From assembly GCA_020161435.1 (NCBI GenBank), contig JAIUNV010000007.1, positions 183,456-247,455 of the forward strand: a stretch of DNA of 64,000 nucleotides, read 5' to 3'. Under the pieces are notes generated by a model. The model saw only the letters and a program-made list of their open reading frames with translations, did no database searches and had not been told where the DNA came from. Of the stretch, positions 1 through 8,577 are shown piece by piece; position 1 is the stretch's first letter; every line of letters starts with the position of its first letter. The DNA comes from Bacteroidota bacterium. GTDB lineage: Bacteria > Bacteroidota > Bacteroidia > Chitinophagales > Chitinophagaceae. The position numbers and the translations under genes were made by a program.

Positions 1-501
1 AACGATAATGCCAGCGGCTCCGCTTTGCTCATGCAATTGGCGTGCCGCATACAGGCACAACCCTTGCCGTACAAAGCGGTGTTTATTTGGTTTGCCGGCG
101 AAGAAGCCGGATTGGTGGGTTCATCGTGGTATGTAGAAAAACCAGCATTCCCATTATCGAATATTCGCTTTTTACTCAATCTCGATTTGATGGGGAACGG
201 CGAGGAGGGCATTACTGTGGTGAATGCTACTGAGTTTCCTAACGCATTTGCATTGCTGCAAAAACTGAATTCGGAAAAACAATATCTCACGGCCATCAAC
301 AGCAGGGGCAAGGCGCAAAACAGCGATCATTATTGGTTTACCGAAAAAGGGGTGCCTTCTTTTTTCTGGTACACGTTGGGCAAGCGAAAAGCATACCACG
401 ATGTGGAAGATATTGCAGCCACTGTTCCTCTTGTAGAAGCCAATGATTTAATACGTTTGATTCTCGATTTTTCTCAACAGCTCATTCTTCAATCCCGATA
501 A
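1..501 (+). CDS. M28-family zinc aminopeptidase, C-terminal part
   Basis: The reading frame is open from base 1, so the gene starts upstream of the window. The visible 166 residues carry the M28 metallopeptidase core: a DNASGSA-like segment at the very start (metal-ligand Asp), the catalytic EEAG motif in FAGEEAGLVGS, the second Asp-containing stretch NLDLMGNG, and a late His in NSDHYWF that would complete the dinuclear zinc site. The family hydrolyses N-terminal amino acids or peptides and is often exported in Bacteroidota; the signal peptide cannot be seen here. It ends nine bases before the next gene, suggesting co-transcription. Family call is firm; substrate is unknown. Confidence 0.9.
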   Translation, partial: NDNASGSALLMQLACRIQAQPLPYKAVFIWFAGEEAGLVGSSWYVEKPAFPLSNIRFLLNLDLMGNGEEGITVVNATEFPNAFALLQKLNSEKQYLTAINSRGKAQNSDHYWFTEKGVPSFFWYTLGKRKAYHDVEDIAATVPLVEANDLIRLILDFSQQLILQSR

Positions 502-510
502 TTTTCTTGC

Positions 511-1035
511 ATGATTACTGCTGCCGATTTTACCAAAGACATCATTGCCCGCTTTACCTATTACAAGCAACTGGGTGATAAAACATTTGCGCAACTAAGC
601 GAAGATGAATTGAAATGGGAGCCAGCGGAAGGTGCCAACAGCATTGCCATTATTGTGCAGCACATGTATGGCAACATGATGAGCCGCTTCACTCATTTTT
701 TAACAGAAGATGGTGAAAAGCCCTGGCGCAACCGCGATGCAGAATTTGAGCCCATGAACGTAAGCAAGCAAGACCTGATTGATTTTTGGGAAACCGGCTG
801 GAGTCATGTGCTGAGTACTATTGGTTCGCTCAGCGATGCGCAACTCATGCAAGACGTAACCATCCGTACCGAAAAGCTGAAAGCCTACGATGCTTTGCTG
901 CGGCAGCTGGCTCACTATGGCTATCACATTGGACAAATAGTGATGCTGGGTAAAATGCTGCGCAAAAATGACTGGCAAAATTTATCGGTACCCAAGGGCG
1001 GCAGTGCAGCGTACAACGAAGCGATGAAAAAGTAG
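511..1035 (+). CDS. DinB/DUF1572-like putative metal-dependent protein
   Basis: A 174-residue protein of the DinB/YfiT four-helix-bundle superfamily, DUF1572 type. The likely metal-binding triad is visible: a His in the IVQHMYGN helix near residue 50 and two His in HYGYHIGQI near residues 135-140. Members of this superfamily include bacillithiol-S-transferases and maleylpyruvate isomerase-like thiol enzymes, but many are uncharacterised. It follows the M28 peptidase by nine bases and probably shares its transcript. Because ytxJ and ypdA homologs occur elsewhere in the window, a thiol-transferase role is possible, but this is inference only. Confidence 0.85.
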   Translation: MITAADFTKDIIARFTYYKQLGDKTFAQLSEDELKWEPAEGANSIAIIVQHMYGNMMSRFTHFLTEDGEKPWRNRDAEFEPMNVSKQDLIDFWETGWSHVLSTIGSLSDAQLMQDVTIRTEKLKAYDALLRQLAHYGYHIGQIVMLGKMLRKNDWQNLSVPKGGSAAYNEAMKK

Positions 1036-1167
1036 TCGGCGACTTGAGAAATGATGAATGGTGAATTAGGAATGTTGAATTGAACCCGCAATCAGCATTG
1101 GCAAACTTCGGCGACCAACAAAGGCGGCATATCAGACATCAGATATCAGATATCCTACATCCTTCAT
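1036..1167. repeat. Intergenic low-complexity repeat-like sequence
   Basis: Between two convergent genes lies text-like sequence with tandem short words: TGATGAATGGTGAATTAGGAA-like units near 1050-1080 and ATCAGACATCAGATATCAGATATCC-like units at about 1130-1156. Similar ATC-TG words recur at 54290-54320. No coding potential and no clear terminator were seen. These look like degenerate dispersed intergenic repeats. Confidence 0.4.
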
Positions 1168-1653
1168 CTACTTCATGTCTTCTGCCGTAAAGCCAAACGG
1201 CAGTATGTCTTTGGCAGAAGCAATCACCATTACCTCGCCTTGCTGGCCCGATAAAATGAGGCGCATAGGCTGGTTGAATCTTTGCTCGTATTCTACCAAT
1301 GCCTGTCGGCACATGCCGCAGGGCGATGCTGGCTTACCACTGTTGCCATGCAGGTTGTGGTAAGATATGGCCAAGGTAGCAACCGCTTCTGTTGGGTGCA
1401 ACGTGCTGAGTGCAGAGAGCAATACTCTTTCTGCACAAATACCAACAGGGTAGCTGGCGTTTTCCTGGTTGGTGCCTTTTACGATATGTCCGTTGGTTGT
1501 TTGTGCTACGGCAGCTACTTTAAATGCACTGTAAGGTGCGTATGCTGCAGCGGTATGCTCCCGGGCTGCTTGAAGTAATGCATGGTCTGCCGGCGAAAGG
1601 CTGCTTTCGTTCTCGTGGAGCTCGTAAGTAAATTGATGTGTTTTGTTTGCCAT
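1168..1653 (-). CDS. cdd: Cytidine deaminase
   Basis: A 161-residue zinc-dependent cytidine deaminase that converts cytidine and deoxycytidine to uridine and deoxyuridine in pyrimidine salvage. The zinc/proton-shuttle motif C73-A74-E75 lies in PVGICAERVLLSAL and the other two zinc ligands are C112 and C115 in SPCGMCRQAL. The N-terminal YAPYSAFKVAA segment is the usual substrate-binding stretch. Length is typical for the homotetrameric class with slight N- and C-terminal extensions. It lies downstream of lepB, separated by a terminator, so it probably has its own promoter. Confidence 0.95.
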   Translation of the reverse strand: MANKTHQFTYELHENESSLSPADHALLQAAREHTAAAYAPYSAFKVAAVAQTTNGHIVKGTNQENASYPVGICAERVLLSALSTLHPTEAVATLAISYHNLHGNSGKPASPCGMCRQALVEYEQRFNQPMRLILSGQQGEVMVIASAKDILPFGFTAEDMK

Positions 1654-1670
1654 CTTTCATCAGTTTGAGT

Positions 1671-1705
1671 GATAAAAAATCCTTCCCCATGTTGGAGAAG
1701 GATTT
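1671..1705 (-). terminator. Intrinsic terminator after lepB
   Basis: On the minus strand the sequence forms AAATCCTTC...GAAGGATTT (arms at 1677-1685 and 1697-1705) followed by a run of six T. It lies 27 bases past the lepB stop and just upstream of the cytidine deaminase start. Confidence 0.8.
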
Positions 1706-1731
1706 CTGTTGTGGCAGTTAAAATTACGTGT

Positions 1732-3477
1732 TTATTTAATGCTGCTGAAAATTCGCTTCCAGCGTGGTCCTTTTTCCCAACTAAACCAAATAAAACTGGC
1801 TTTGCCTACTACATGCGTTTCGGGCACAAAACCCCAAAAGCGGCTGTCCTGACTGTTGTGGCGGTTGTCGCCCATCATCCAGTAGTAATTGTATTTAAAC
1901 GTGTATTTGTCTGCAGGCTTACCATCAATGATGATTTGGTTGCTTTTTACTTCAAGGCTGTGCTCTTCGTAGTTGCGAATGATGCGTTCGTAAAGCGGCA
2001 AATTTTGTGTTGTCAAAGAAATGGTAGTTCCTTTTGCAGGAATAATAATGGGTCCAAAATCATCTACCGTCCAATCAAAACCAGCGTTGTTGATGTTGGG
2101 AAAAATGTAAGCATCATCGTGCTGGCTTACTTGTGCCACGTTTGGCGATTTACGCACTGCGTCAGCTGCTTGTTTGGTAGCATAAATCAAATCAAAGCGG
2201 GCCGTATCCAATTCAGGAAGGCGCATGTCTCGCTGGTATCCGTTGAGGTTTACTTTCATGGCTTCGCCAGTAAAAAACGATGGATGAATAGCTTCGTAAA
2301 TAACAGGGCTGGTCTTTTTTTCTACTAAATAAATACGGGGCAACAAGCGAATGTTTACTGCCGTTACGTTGCTCATTTTTTTCATTTTGGCAGCATCTTC
2401 GGGGCTCATGCTGAGCTGGTATTCTCTGCTGCTAACGAATTGATTTTCGAGGTTGGCAATTTCCGTTTCCTTATCAGTCCATCGAATGTGGATGTCCGCA
2501 TTTTCTTCAAGGCTGTTGAAATCAATGGCACTTTTAACCGATACGTTGTAATCGTTTTGCATGCCTGCAGGCTCGTAAGCCTTGGTATTGTTTACATACA
2601 GTTCGCCATTTTTCAGGTAGAGAGTGTCGCCGGCTACTGCTACACATCGTTTTATGTAGTTGTCGGCTTTGTCCATGGGGTGTACAATTATTTTATCGCC
2701 CCAGTCGGCAAGCAGAGCATTGCGGTTGCCACCGTAGGTGCTTCGCAATACATCGTAGTAAGGCTTGGCAGAACCATAGCCCGGATCGTTGATGATGGTA
2801 TCGCCCAAGGGGAAATTAAACACCACTACATCGTTGCGTTCTACTTTTTCGTAGCCGGCTATACGGCTGTAGGGTATTTGAATCCAGGTGAGGTAGGACG
2901 GTACTTGTGAGTTCGGCATCAGGTTGTGTACAAATGGAAAGCTAAGCGGCGTTTTGGGAATGCGTGGTCCGTACGAAACTTTGTTGACGAAGAGGAAATC
3001 ATTCACCAGCAAAGTCTTTTCCATAGATGGAGTAGGAATGGTGTAAGCTTCGAAAATAAAGGTGCGGATAAGTGTAGCAGCTACAACTGCAAAAACTGCC
3101 GCGTCCACCCATTCGCGGCTCGAAGGCTTTTTGTAATTGAGAAATACTTCGTGGCCGGCATAACGTTCGTTTGGCGAAAAGCCGAGGTAGGGGAAATATA
3201 TAAATGGCACCAGCACGGCACCTGCATGATGCAACACATTGAAGCGGCCAAAGTGCATCACAAAAATGATGGTGAGCCAAATGCTGATGAACTGCCCTGC
3301 AATGGGAATAAACTGCAGCCAAAACCACACCCGGCGCACCTGAATTTTTTCAATAATGCACCAGGTATTGTAAAAGGGAATGAGGGCTTTCCAGGGAGTA
3401 ATGCCGGCTTTTTTAAACATGCCGTACATACCAATGTGCCAGCCTATCGTTCCTATCAAAAAAATGATCCAACCCAT
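1732..3477 (-). CDS. lepB: Signal peptidase I, Bacteroidota long form
   Basis: A 581-residue signal peptidase I that cleaves signal peptides from exported proteins at the inner membrane. The catalytic Ser is about residue 151 in IPTPSMEKTL, the general-base Lys about 276 in NYIKRCVAVAGD, and the C-terminal box GDNRHNSQDSR begins near 536. About 260 residues separate Lys and that box, about twice the E. coli spacing, so the beta domain carries a large insertion. The first 125 residues form three or four extra hydrophobic segments of the DUF5684-like type. I chose the ATG at 3477, because the frame open upstream to 3567 has no family similarity and 3477 begins the first membrane helix. Confidence 0.93.
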   Translation of the reverse strand: MGWIIFLIGTIGWHIGMYGMFKKAGITPWKALIPFYNTWCIIEKIQVRRVWFWLQFIPIAGQFISIWLTIIFVMHFGRFNVLHHAGAVLVPFIYFPYLGFSPNERYAGHEVFLNYKKPSSREWVDAAVFAVVAATLIRTFIFEAYTIPTPSMEKTLLVNDFLFVNKVSYGPRIPKTPLSFPFVHNLMPNSQVPSYLTWIQIPYSRIAGYEKVERNDVVVFNFPLGDTIINDPGYGSAKPYYDVLRSTYGGNRNALLADWGDKIIVHPMDKADNYIKRCVAVAGDTLYLKNGELYVNNTKAYEPAGMQNDYNVSVKSAIDFNSLEENADIHIRWTDKETEIANLENQFVSSREYQLSMSPEDAAKMKKMSNVTAVNIRLLPRIYLVEKKTSPVIYEAIHPSFFTGEAMKVNLNGYQRDMRLPELDTARFDLIYATKQAADAVRKSPNVAQVSQHDDAYIFPNINNAGFDWTVDDFGPIIIPAKGTTISLTTQNLPLYERIIRNYEEHSLEVKSNQIIIDGKPADKYTFKYNYYWMMGDNRHNSQDSRFWGFVPETHVVGKASFIWFSWEKGPRWKRIFSSIK

Positions 3478-3674
3478 ATCGGTTTTTGTTTTAATGCCTG
3501 CCAAAGTAAAGTGTGCAGAGCGGTTCCGGCAAAAATACCTTTTCGTAGTATCGGGCCAATCCGGCAATATAGTTTATCATTTCGTTTGTATTTGACACCA
3601 GAGATTCAACAGACGACTGAAACTGATTTTTGTCAGGGTTACAAACGGGGCTTCAGCCTACTTTTCACCAACAA

Positions 3675-4571
3675 ATGCAGTTGTTTTCGATTAAAGATGT
3701 AGAACGATTGAGTGGGATAAAGGCCCATACCTTGCGTATGTGGGAGGCCCGCTACGGGCTGGTTTTGCCTCACCGGAAAGAAAGCAAACACCGGTATTAT
3801 ACCAACGAAGACCTGCGCCGCATTTTGAGGGTGAGCTGGCTGTACCATCAGGGCTACAAAATTTCGCACATTGCTTCGCTGGCCGAAGAAGCCATTGCGC
3901 AAATGATAGACAAAGAAGTGCGGAGCGGCGTTTTTTTTGTAGAGCAAATGAATGATATGCTGCTGGCCAGCCGCGATTTTAATGAAGCGTTGTTTGATGC
4001 CACCATTACAGCCACCATTTTGCAACTGGGGCTGGAGCGGGCTGTGGTGCATGTGGTGTATCCCTTGCTGGAAAAAATAGGTCTGCTGTGGATGAATGAA
4101 GAACTGCTACCGGCACAAGAGCATTTTGCCAGTACACTTATTCGCAATGTCATCATCCGCCACATCAACGAACTACCCTTGGTACGTACCGAGCATCAGC
4201 AGCTCATATTGCTGTTTGGCCCCGAAGAGGAGTATCATGAAATTCCGTTGTTGTTTACCTACTATTTGCTACGCAAAAATGGATATCCGGTAATCAATCT
4301 TGGTTGCAATGTATCAGAGGCTACGGTGGAAGAGTATTGCAAACACAAGCAGGTGGCGCAATTGCACTACCATCAGCTCACCAATTTTACCCGTATGGAT
4401 GCTGAAGAATATCTGGAAATGTGGAGTTATCGTTTTCCGAACAGGCAAGTGGTAGCCAGTGGGCCGCTGGTACAGTTTATACGCCATGTACCACCTAACG
4501 CAATGCTCATTAACAGCATGCAAGAATTGCTGCATTATTGCCGCCAGCCTTTTGGCGGAGTGTTGGCATAA
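3675..4571 (+). CDS. MerR-family regulator with CarH-like B12-binding domain
   Basis: A 298-residue regulator. Residues 3-70 are a MerR winged helix-turn-helix (FSIKDVERLSGIKAHTLRMW, then RYYTNEDLRRI). Residues about 85-165 match the four-helix cobalamin-cap domain and contain W139, nine residues, then E149-H150, the Wx9EH signature of CarH photoreceptors. An ExH motif follows at E186-Y187-H188 in EYHEIPLLF, aligning with the B12 lower-ligand His of CarH. The last third is Rossmann-like. CarH repressors bind adenosylcobalamin in the dark and release DNA in light. No carotenoid genes are adjacent, so the target is unknown. The ATG at 3675 is preferred to an upstream TTG at 3630. Confidence 0.85.
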   Translation: MQLFSIKDVERLSGIKAHTLRMWEARYGLVLPHRKESKHRYYTNEDLRRILRVSWLYHQGYKISHIASLAEEAIAQMIDKEVRSGVFFVEQMNDMLLASRDFNEALFDATITATILQLGLERAVVHVVYPLLEKIGLLWMNEELLPAQEHFASTLIRNVIIRHINELPLVRTEHQQLILLFGPEEEYHEIPLLFTYYLLRKNGYPVINLGCNVSEATVEEYCKHKQVAQLHYHQLTNFTRMDAEEYLEMWSYRFPNRQVVASGPLVQFIRHVPPNAMLINSMQELLHYCRQPFGGVLA

Positions 4572-4582
4572 TTGCAAATGCG

Positions 4583-5740
4583 TTACATTCGCACATTTTC
4601 ACGTACGTCGTTTTCGGTAATGGTTTTATCACTCAGGATAACAAGTCGTTCTACAATGTTGCGTAACTCACGAATATTGCCCGTCCAGTTGTGCTGCTGC
4701 AACAGTGCCACAGCTTCCGGTGCAATTTGTTTTTTAGCTGTACCGTATTCGTTGCAAATGTTGGTTAGGAAATGATCGACCAAAGCCGGAATGTCGCTGC
4801 GGCGGTCGTTGAGCGATGGTACATGAATAAGTATTACACCAAGGCGATGGTATAAGTCGAGTCGAAAGCGCCGGGCTTCCACTTCTTCCATCAGGTTTTT
4901 GTTGGTAGCGGCTACTACCCGCACATTCACTTTTATTTCTTTATCGCCACCTACACGGGTAATAGTACCTTCCTGCAAAGCCCGCAGCACTTTGGCTTGT
5001 GCATCAAGGCTCATGTCGCCCACTTCATCCAAAAACAACGTGCCTTCATTGGCCAGCTCAAACTTGCCAATGCGCTGTTTTACGGCAGAAGTAAAGGAGC
5101 CTTTTTCATGGCCAAACAATTCGCTTTCGATGAGTTCGCTGGGGATGGCAGCACAGTTGACTTCAATCAGCGGACCACGGCAGCGGTTGCTTTGCTCATG
5201 AATCCACTTGGCCACCAGTTCTTTACCCACACCGTTTTCTCCGGTTACCAATACCCGGGCATCGGTTGGGGCTACTTTGGCTATCGTGTCTTTAATTTTT
5301 TGAATGGGTTCGCTTTCGCCTATAATCTCCTGCACCTTGCTGATTTTGCGTTTCAGCGTTTTGGTTTCGGCTACCAGCGTGGTTTTGTCGGTGGCATTGC
5401 GAATGGTGATGAGCAACCGGTTGAGATCGGGTGGCTTGGAAATATAATCGTAGGCACCTTTTTTTACTGCTTCAACCGCTGTTTCTATATTGCCGTGGCC
5501 GCTAATCATTATCAGCGGCACATCAGGATTTACTTCGCGGCTTTTTTCCAAAAATTCAATGCCGTCCATCTTCGGCATTTTAATATCGCACAACACTACG
5601 TCGTAGCTGTTTTTCTTAAACTTTTCAAAGCCTTCCTCGCCATTTTCAGCTACATCAATTTTGTAGCCTTCGTGTTGTAAAATTTCGCTGAGGGTGTTGC
5701 GAATGGCTCTTTCATCATCAATAATCAAAATGCTCGACAT
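4583..5740 (-). CDS. NtrC-type response regulator, REC-AAA+, no Fis domain
   Basis: A 385-residue response regulator. Residues 1-120 are a receiver domain with the phospho-acceptor D52 in LCDIKMPKMDG. An AAA+ sigma-54 interaction domain follows with Walker A GENGVGKE, Walker B TLFLDEVGDMS and arginine-finger region FRLDLYHRL. Two things are unusual. The sigma-54 contact loop reads GSFTSA rather than GAFTGA, and the protein stops at about 385 residues with no C-terminal Fis helix-turn-helix. It may act without direct DNA binding, or not as a sigma-54 activator. It is convergent with the CarH-like gene; its kinase is not adjacent. Confidence 0.9.
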   Translation of the reverse strand: MSSILIIDDERAIRNTLSEILQHEGYKIDVAENGEEGFEKFKKNSYDVVLCDIKMPKMDGIEFLEKSREVNPDVPLIMISGHGNIETAVEAVKKGAYDYISKPPDLNRLLITIRNATDKTTLVAETKTLKRKISKVQEIIGESEPIQKIKDTIAKVAPTDARVLVTGENGVGKELVAKWIHEQSNRCRGPLIEVNCAAIPSELIESELFGHEKGSFTSAVKQRIGKFELANEGTLFLDEVGDMSLDAQAKVLRALQEGTITRVGGDKEIKVNVRVVAATNKNLMEEVEARRFRLDLYHRLGVILIHVPSLNDRRSDIPALVDHFLTNICNEYGTAKKQIAPEAVALLQQHNWTGNIRELRNIVERLVILSDKTITENDVRENVRM

Positions 5741-5805
5741 AGTGGCTTGTGTAGGGTATTACTTCTAAAAAATGCTTGTATTAATCGGGGGCTTTACTTC
5801 AGCAA

Positions 5806-6585
5806 TCATGCCAAACTTTGCGCCACCAGTTCTGCCACATCCAGTACCTGTACCTCAGTTTCTTTTTCGTTCACTTTTACACCATCGGTAAGCATGGTAT
5901 TGCAGAAAGGGCATGCAGAAGCGATGACAGCGGGTTGTGTTTCCAATGCTTCTTTGGTACGTTCCCAGTTGACACGGGTATCGCCTTTTTCTTCTTCTTT
6001 AAACATTTGTGCACCGCCGGCACCACAGCACAAACCATTGCTGCGGCAGCGTTTCATTTCTACCAGCTCGGCATCGAGGGCTTCGAGCACGGCACGGGGC
6101 GCTTCATAAATTTGGTTGGCCCGGCCGAGGTAGCAGCTGTCGTGGTAGGTAATGCGTTTACCTTTGAAACTACCGCCTTCTTTCATTTTCACTTTCCCTT
6201 CATTGATGAGTTGCTGCAGCAACGTGGTGTGGTGCACCACTTCGTATTTGCCACCCAGTTCGGGGTATTCATTGCTCAGTGTATTAAAGCAATGCGGACA
6301 GGTGGTTACTATTTTTTTTACTTCATAACCATTGAGAACGGCAATATTTTGGCTGGCCATCATCTGAAATAAAAATTCATTACCTGCCCGGCGGGCAGGG
6401 TCGCCGGTACACATTTCTTCGGCACCCAGTATGCCGTAGCTTACACCAGCAGCATCCAGTATTTGAGCAAAAGCTCGGGTTACTTTTTGTGCCCGCTGAT
6501 CAAAACTGCCGGCACATCCTACCCAAAATAAAATATCCGGCGCAGTGCCTTCGGCAGCCCATTGGGCCATGGTTTTTACATTCAT
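5806..6585 (-). CDS. (Fe-S)-binding protein with two CCG domains
   Basis: A 259-residue protein with two cysteine-rich CCG (heterodisulfide-reductase/LutA-like) domains. The first spans about 20-110 with FWVGCAGSFDQR and TCPHCFNTL; the second spans 145-245 with YHDSCYLGR and SNGLCCGAGGAQMF. Such domains bind non-cubane or cubane Fe-S clusters and act as electron-transfer subunits with lactate, glycolate or ETF-linked dehydrogenases. A full-length partner with 4Fe-4S ferredoxin motifs is expected but is not in this window. It sits 65 bases upstream of the NtrC-like gene on the same strand. Confidence 0.88.
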   Translation of the reverse strand: MNVKTMAQWAAEGTAPDILFWVGCAGSFDQRAQKVTRAFAQILDAAGVSYGILGAEEMCTGDPARRAGNEFLFQMMASQNIAVLNGYEVKKIVTTCPHCFNTLSNEYPELGGKYEVVHHTTLLQQLINEGKVKMKEGGSFKGKRITYHDSCYLGRANQIYEAPRAVLEALDAELVEMKRCRSNGLCCGAGGAQMFKEEEKGDTRVNWERTKEALETQPAVIASACPFCNTMLTDGVKVNEKETEVQVLDVAELVAQSLA

Positions 6586-6725
6586 ATGTTCTAAGCTTAG
6601 TCATTGTTTACCAGCCAATACATCGGCAGGCAATCGATATACAAAAATGCGGGTTTGAAGGTAGCTGTTCGCCATCAGTTTGCCACATTTTGTATGGCTT
6701 GTTCACAGGGCTGGTTCAGGTCGGT

Positions 6726-6733
6726 TATATTTG
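6726..6733 (+). promoter_or_regulatory. Putative -7 box for the LysE-type gene
   Basis: TATATTTG matches the Bacteroidota -7 consensus TAnnTTTG and ends 24 bases before the chosen ATG at 6758. Confidence 0.5.
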
Positions 6734-6757
6734 GCCGCTTTGAAGAATGTGGGAGAA

Positions 6758-7426
6758 ATGAAAGCATTGCTGCGTATTGCTTTTTGGGGATTGGGCATCA
6801 GTGCCTTGGGTACTTTGCCTTTGGGCACCATTAATGTGGCGGCCATGCAAATTTCTATTGCCGAAGGTGTGTGGCATGCCAGCCTGTTTGGCATAGGAGC
6901 AGCTATTATTGAGGTAGCCTATGTACGTGTGTCGCTGGTGGGCATCAATTGGATAAGGCACCGGGCCGGACTCCTACGATTGATGGACTGGCTGGCTTTT
7001 GTTATTGTAGCCACCTTGGCGGTTACCAGTTTTATGGCAGCCAGCAACCCCGCACAAGCAGGAAAAAATGTGATTCTGAATGCCGATGTACATCCGTTTA
7101 TATTGGGCGTAACCATGAGTGCTCTCAACCCTATGCAAATTCCGTTTTGGTTTGGGTGGAGTACGGTGCTGTTTAGCAAAGGCATTTTGCAGGCTAATGG
7201 GCAGCAGTTTAACTGGTACAGTGTGGGCATTGGTATTGGCACCCTTATTGGATTGGCTGTGTTTGTAATAGGCGGGCAGGTGCTGCTGCAAAACATGCAT
7301 AGCCACATGAACGTGGTGCAATACAGTATTGCCGCCATTTTCGCCGTTACAGCGGTTGTTTTTTTATATAAAATTATTTTCAATAAAGGTGCTGCAGCAG
7401 CGCTGAAAGCCAAAGAAAAAGTGTAA
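6758..7426 (+). CDS. LysE-family transporter
   Basis: A 222-residue membrane protein with about six hydrophobic segments in the LysE/RhtB layout. The first helix contains the PLGTINVAA stretch, close to the family's PGP substrate motif. The family exports amino acids or their analogues. I chose the ATG at 6758, preceded by GGGAGA, because residues encoded upstream of it are not membrane-like and a -7 promoter box lies at 6726. Substrate cannot be inferred; neighbours give no pathway. Confidence 0.85.
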   Translation: MKALLRIAFWGLGISALGTLPLGTINVAAMQISIAEGVWHASLFGIGAAIIEVAYVRVSLVGINWIRHRAGLLRLMDWLAFVIVATLAVTSFMAASNPAQAGKNVILNADVHPFILGVTMSALNPMQIPFWFGWSTVLFSKGILQANGQQFNWYSVGIGIGTLIGLAVFVIGGQVLLQNMHSHMNVVQYSIAAIFAVTAVVFLYKIIFNKGAAAALKAKEKV

Positions 7427-7608
7427 TTCAATAACCGTTTAACATGAAGAAAAGACCATTGACGGAAAAGATATTTGGGCACAAATCGGTCATTCAGCTC
7501 ACAGGAATGTCAAAACCGGGTAATTAGCGTCATATGTCATTGTTTTTCAATTTGTTTACCCCTACATTCACGTTAGTAACTGACTCATCTTCTCCTCTTG
7601 CATAACAG
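7427..7608. other. Intergenic region, one 27-codon ORF
   Basis: The region between the LysE-like gene and the sensor kinase holds a short ATG frame at 7444-7527 (27 codons, starting MKKRPLTEKIFG). No ribosome-binding site, homolog or conserved motif was recognised, so it is not called as a gene. No terminator hairpin was seen. Confidence 0.3.
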
Positions 7609-8523
7609 GTGAGTTCATTTAATATCCAGCTACAATTGATGTTGAAAAAACTTCATACTAGTAAAGTATTGTCGGCAATAGTGATTGTTGCGGCTATACT
7701 GGTAGTATATGGTTGGATATTCAATGTCAATATATTCAAGTCGGTTTTACCTGGCATTATCAACATCAAATTCAATACGGCAGTTGGTTTTTTATTGCTG
7801 GGTACTGCTGTATGGTTGCTGGAAGAAAAAGCAGAACCCCGCTATGTGCAGTGGGCAAAAGGCATTGCATTGTTCATGTTTGTTTTTGGCTTGCTCAGTG
7901 CCTCTCAAACCATTTTTGATTTCAATGCAGGTATTGATGAACTGATTTGGAAAGATGATCCCAACCCCGTTGAAACAAAATATGCCGGCAGGCCAAGTGT
8001 GCACACTTCGTTAAGCTTTGTCATTATTTCGTTGATCATTCTTTTCATTCAGTCAAAAAGAATGTTGTGGTTTTGTGTGATCAGTCTTATTGGCGTCATC
8101 AGCGTTTCGGCATTGGTATTTTTAAACCAGCTTTTCGGCAGTAGTTTTTTGCAGGCCATTCCATGGTTGGCCAAAACAGCATTGCTTACGGCCATATTGT
8201 TTTTACTACTGAGCACATCATTGCTGAAGAGCCGGCATTTGGCAAACTTCAAACTCACATTTGAGCAAAAAGTGGGCGTCTATTTTGCGGTGTCGTTGTT
8301 ACTGTTGATTTTCATCTTTTTTGCCATTAGTGATAACAACAAGCAACGGGCCGATAGTGAAATAACAATCCGCCACACTTACGAGAGGCAGCTAATGTCG
8401 GAAAGGATAAGCAAGATGACTGCAGAAATGCAAAGCAGTATTCGTGGCTTTTTTGTTACAAAAGATCAATATTATGTAGCCGCATTCGATAGCCTTTCGA
8501 TAGCTATTGTTCGTGAAATATAG
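7609..8523 (+). pseudogene. CHASE3 sensor histidine kinase, N-terminal fragment
   Basis: This frame encodes about seven hydrophobic segments (from VLSAIVIVAAILVV to VSLLLLIFIFFAIS), then the first half of a periplasmic CHASE3 sensor domain, and stops at an in-frame TAG at 8521-8523 after FDSLSIAIVREI. The same frame continues directly past the TAG with HFKKLTLDNGEQQ, the expected second half of CHASE3, so the stop splits one gene. A start at GTG 7609 or ATG 7639 is possible. Without the downstream part there is no transmitter. It is either a nonsense mutation (one base from CAG) or a sequencing error. Confidence 0.8.
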
Positions 8524-8577
8524 CATTTCAAAAAGCTCACGCTTGACAATGGTGAGCAGCAGGAAAGGGTTGACTCG

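Noticed and set aside
1669..2328. Long antisense frame over lepB (and similar long frames opposite other genes)
   Set aside because: They lie opposite well-supported genes, have no family similarity and mirror the codon structure of the real gene.
7444..7527. 27-codon ORF as a small protein gene
   Set aside because: No supporting signal peptide, motif or regulatory sequence.
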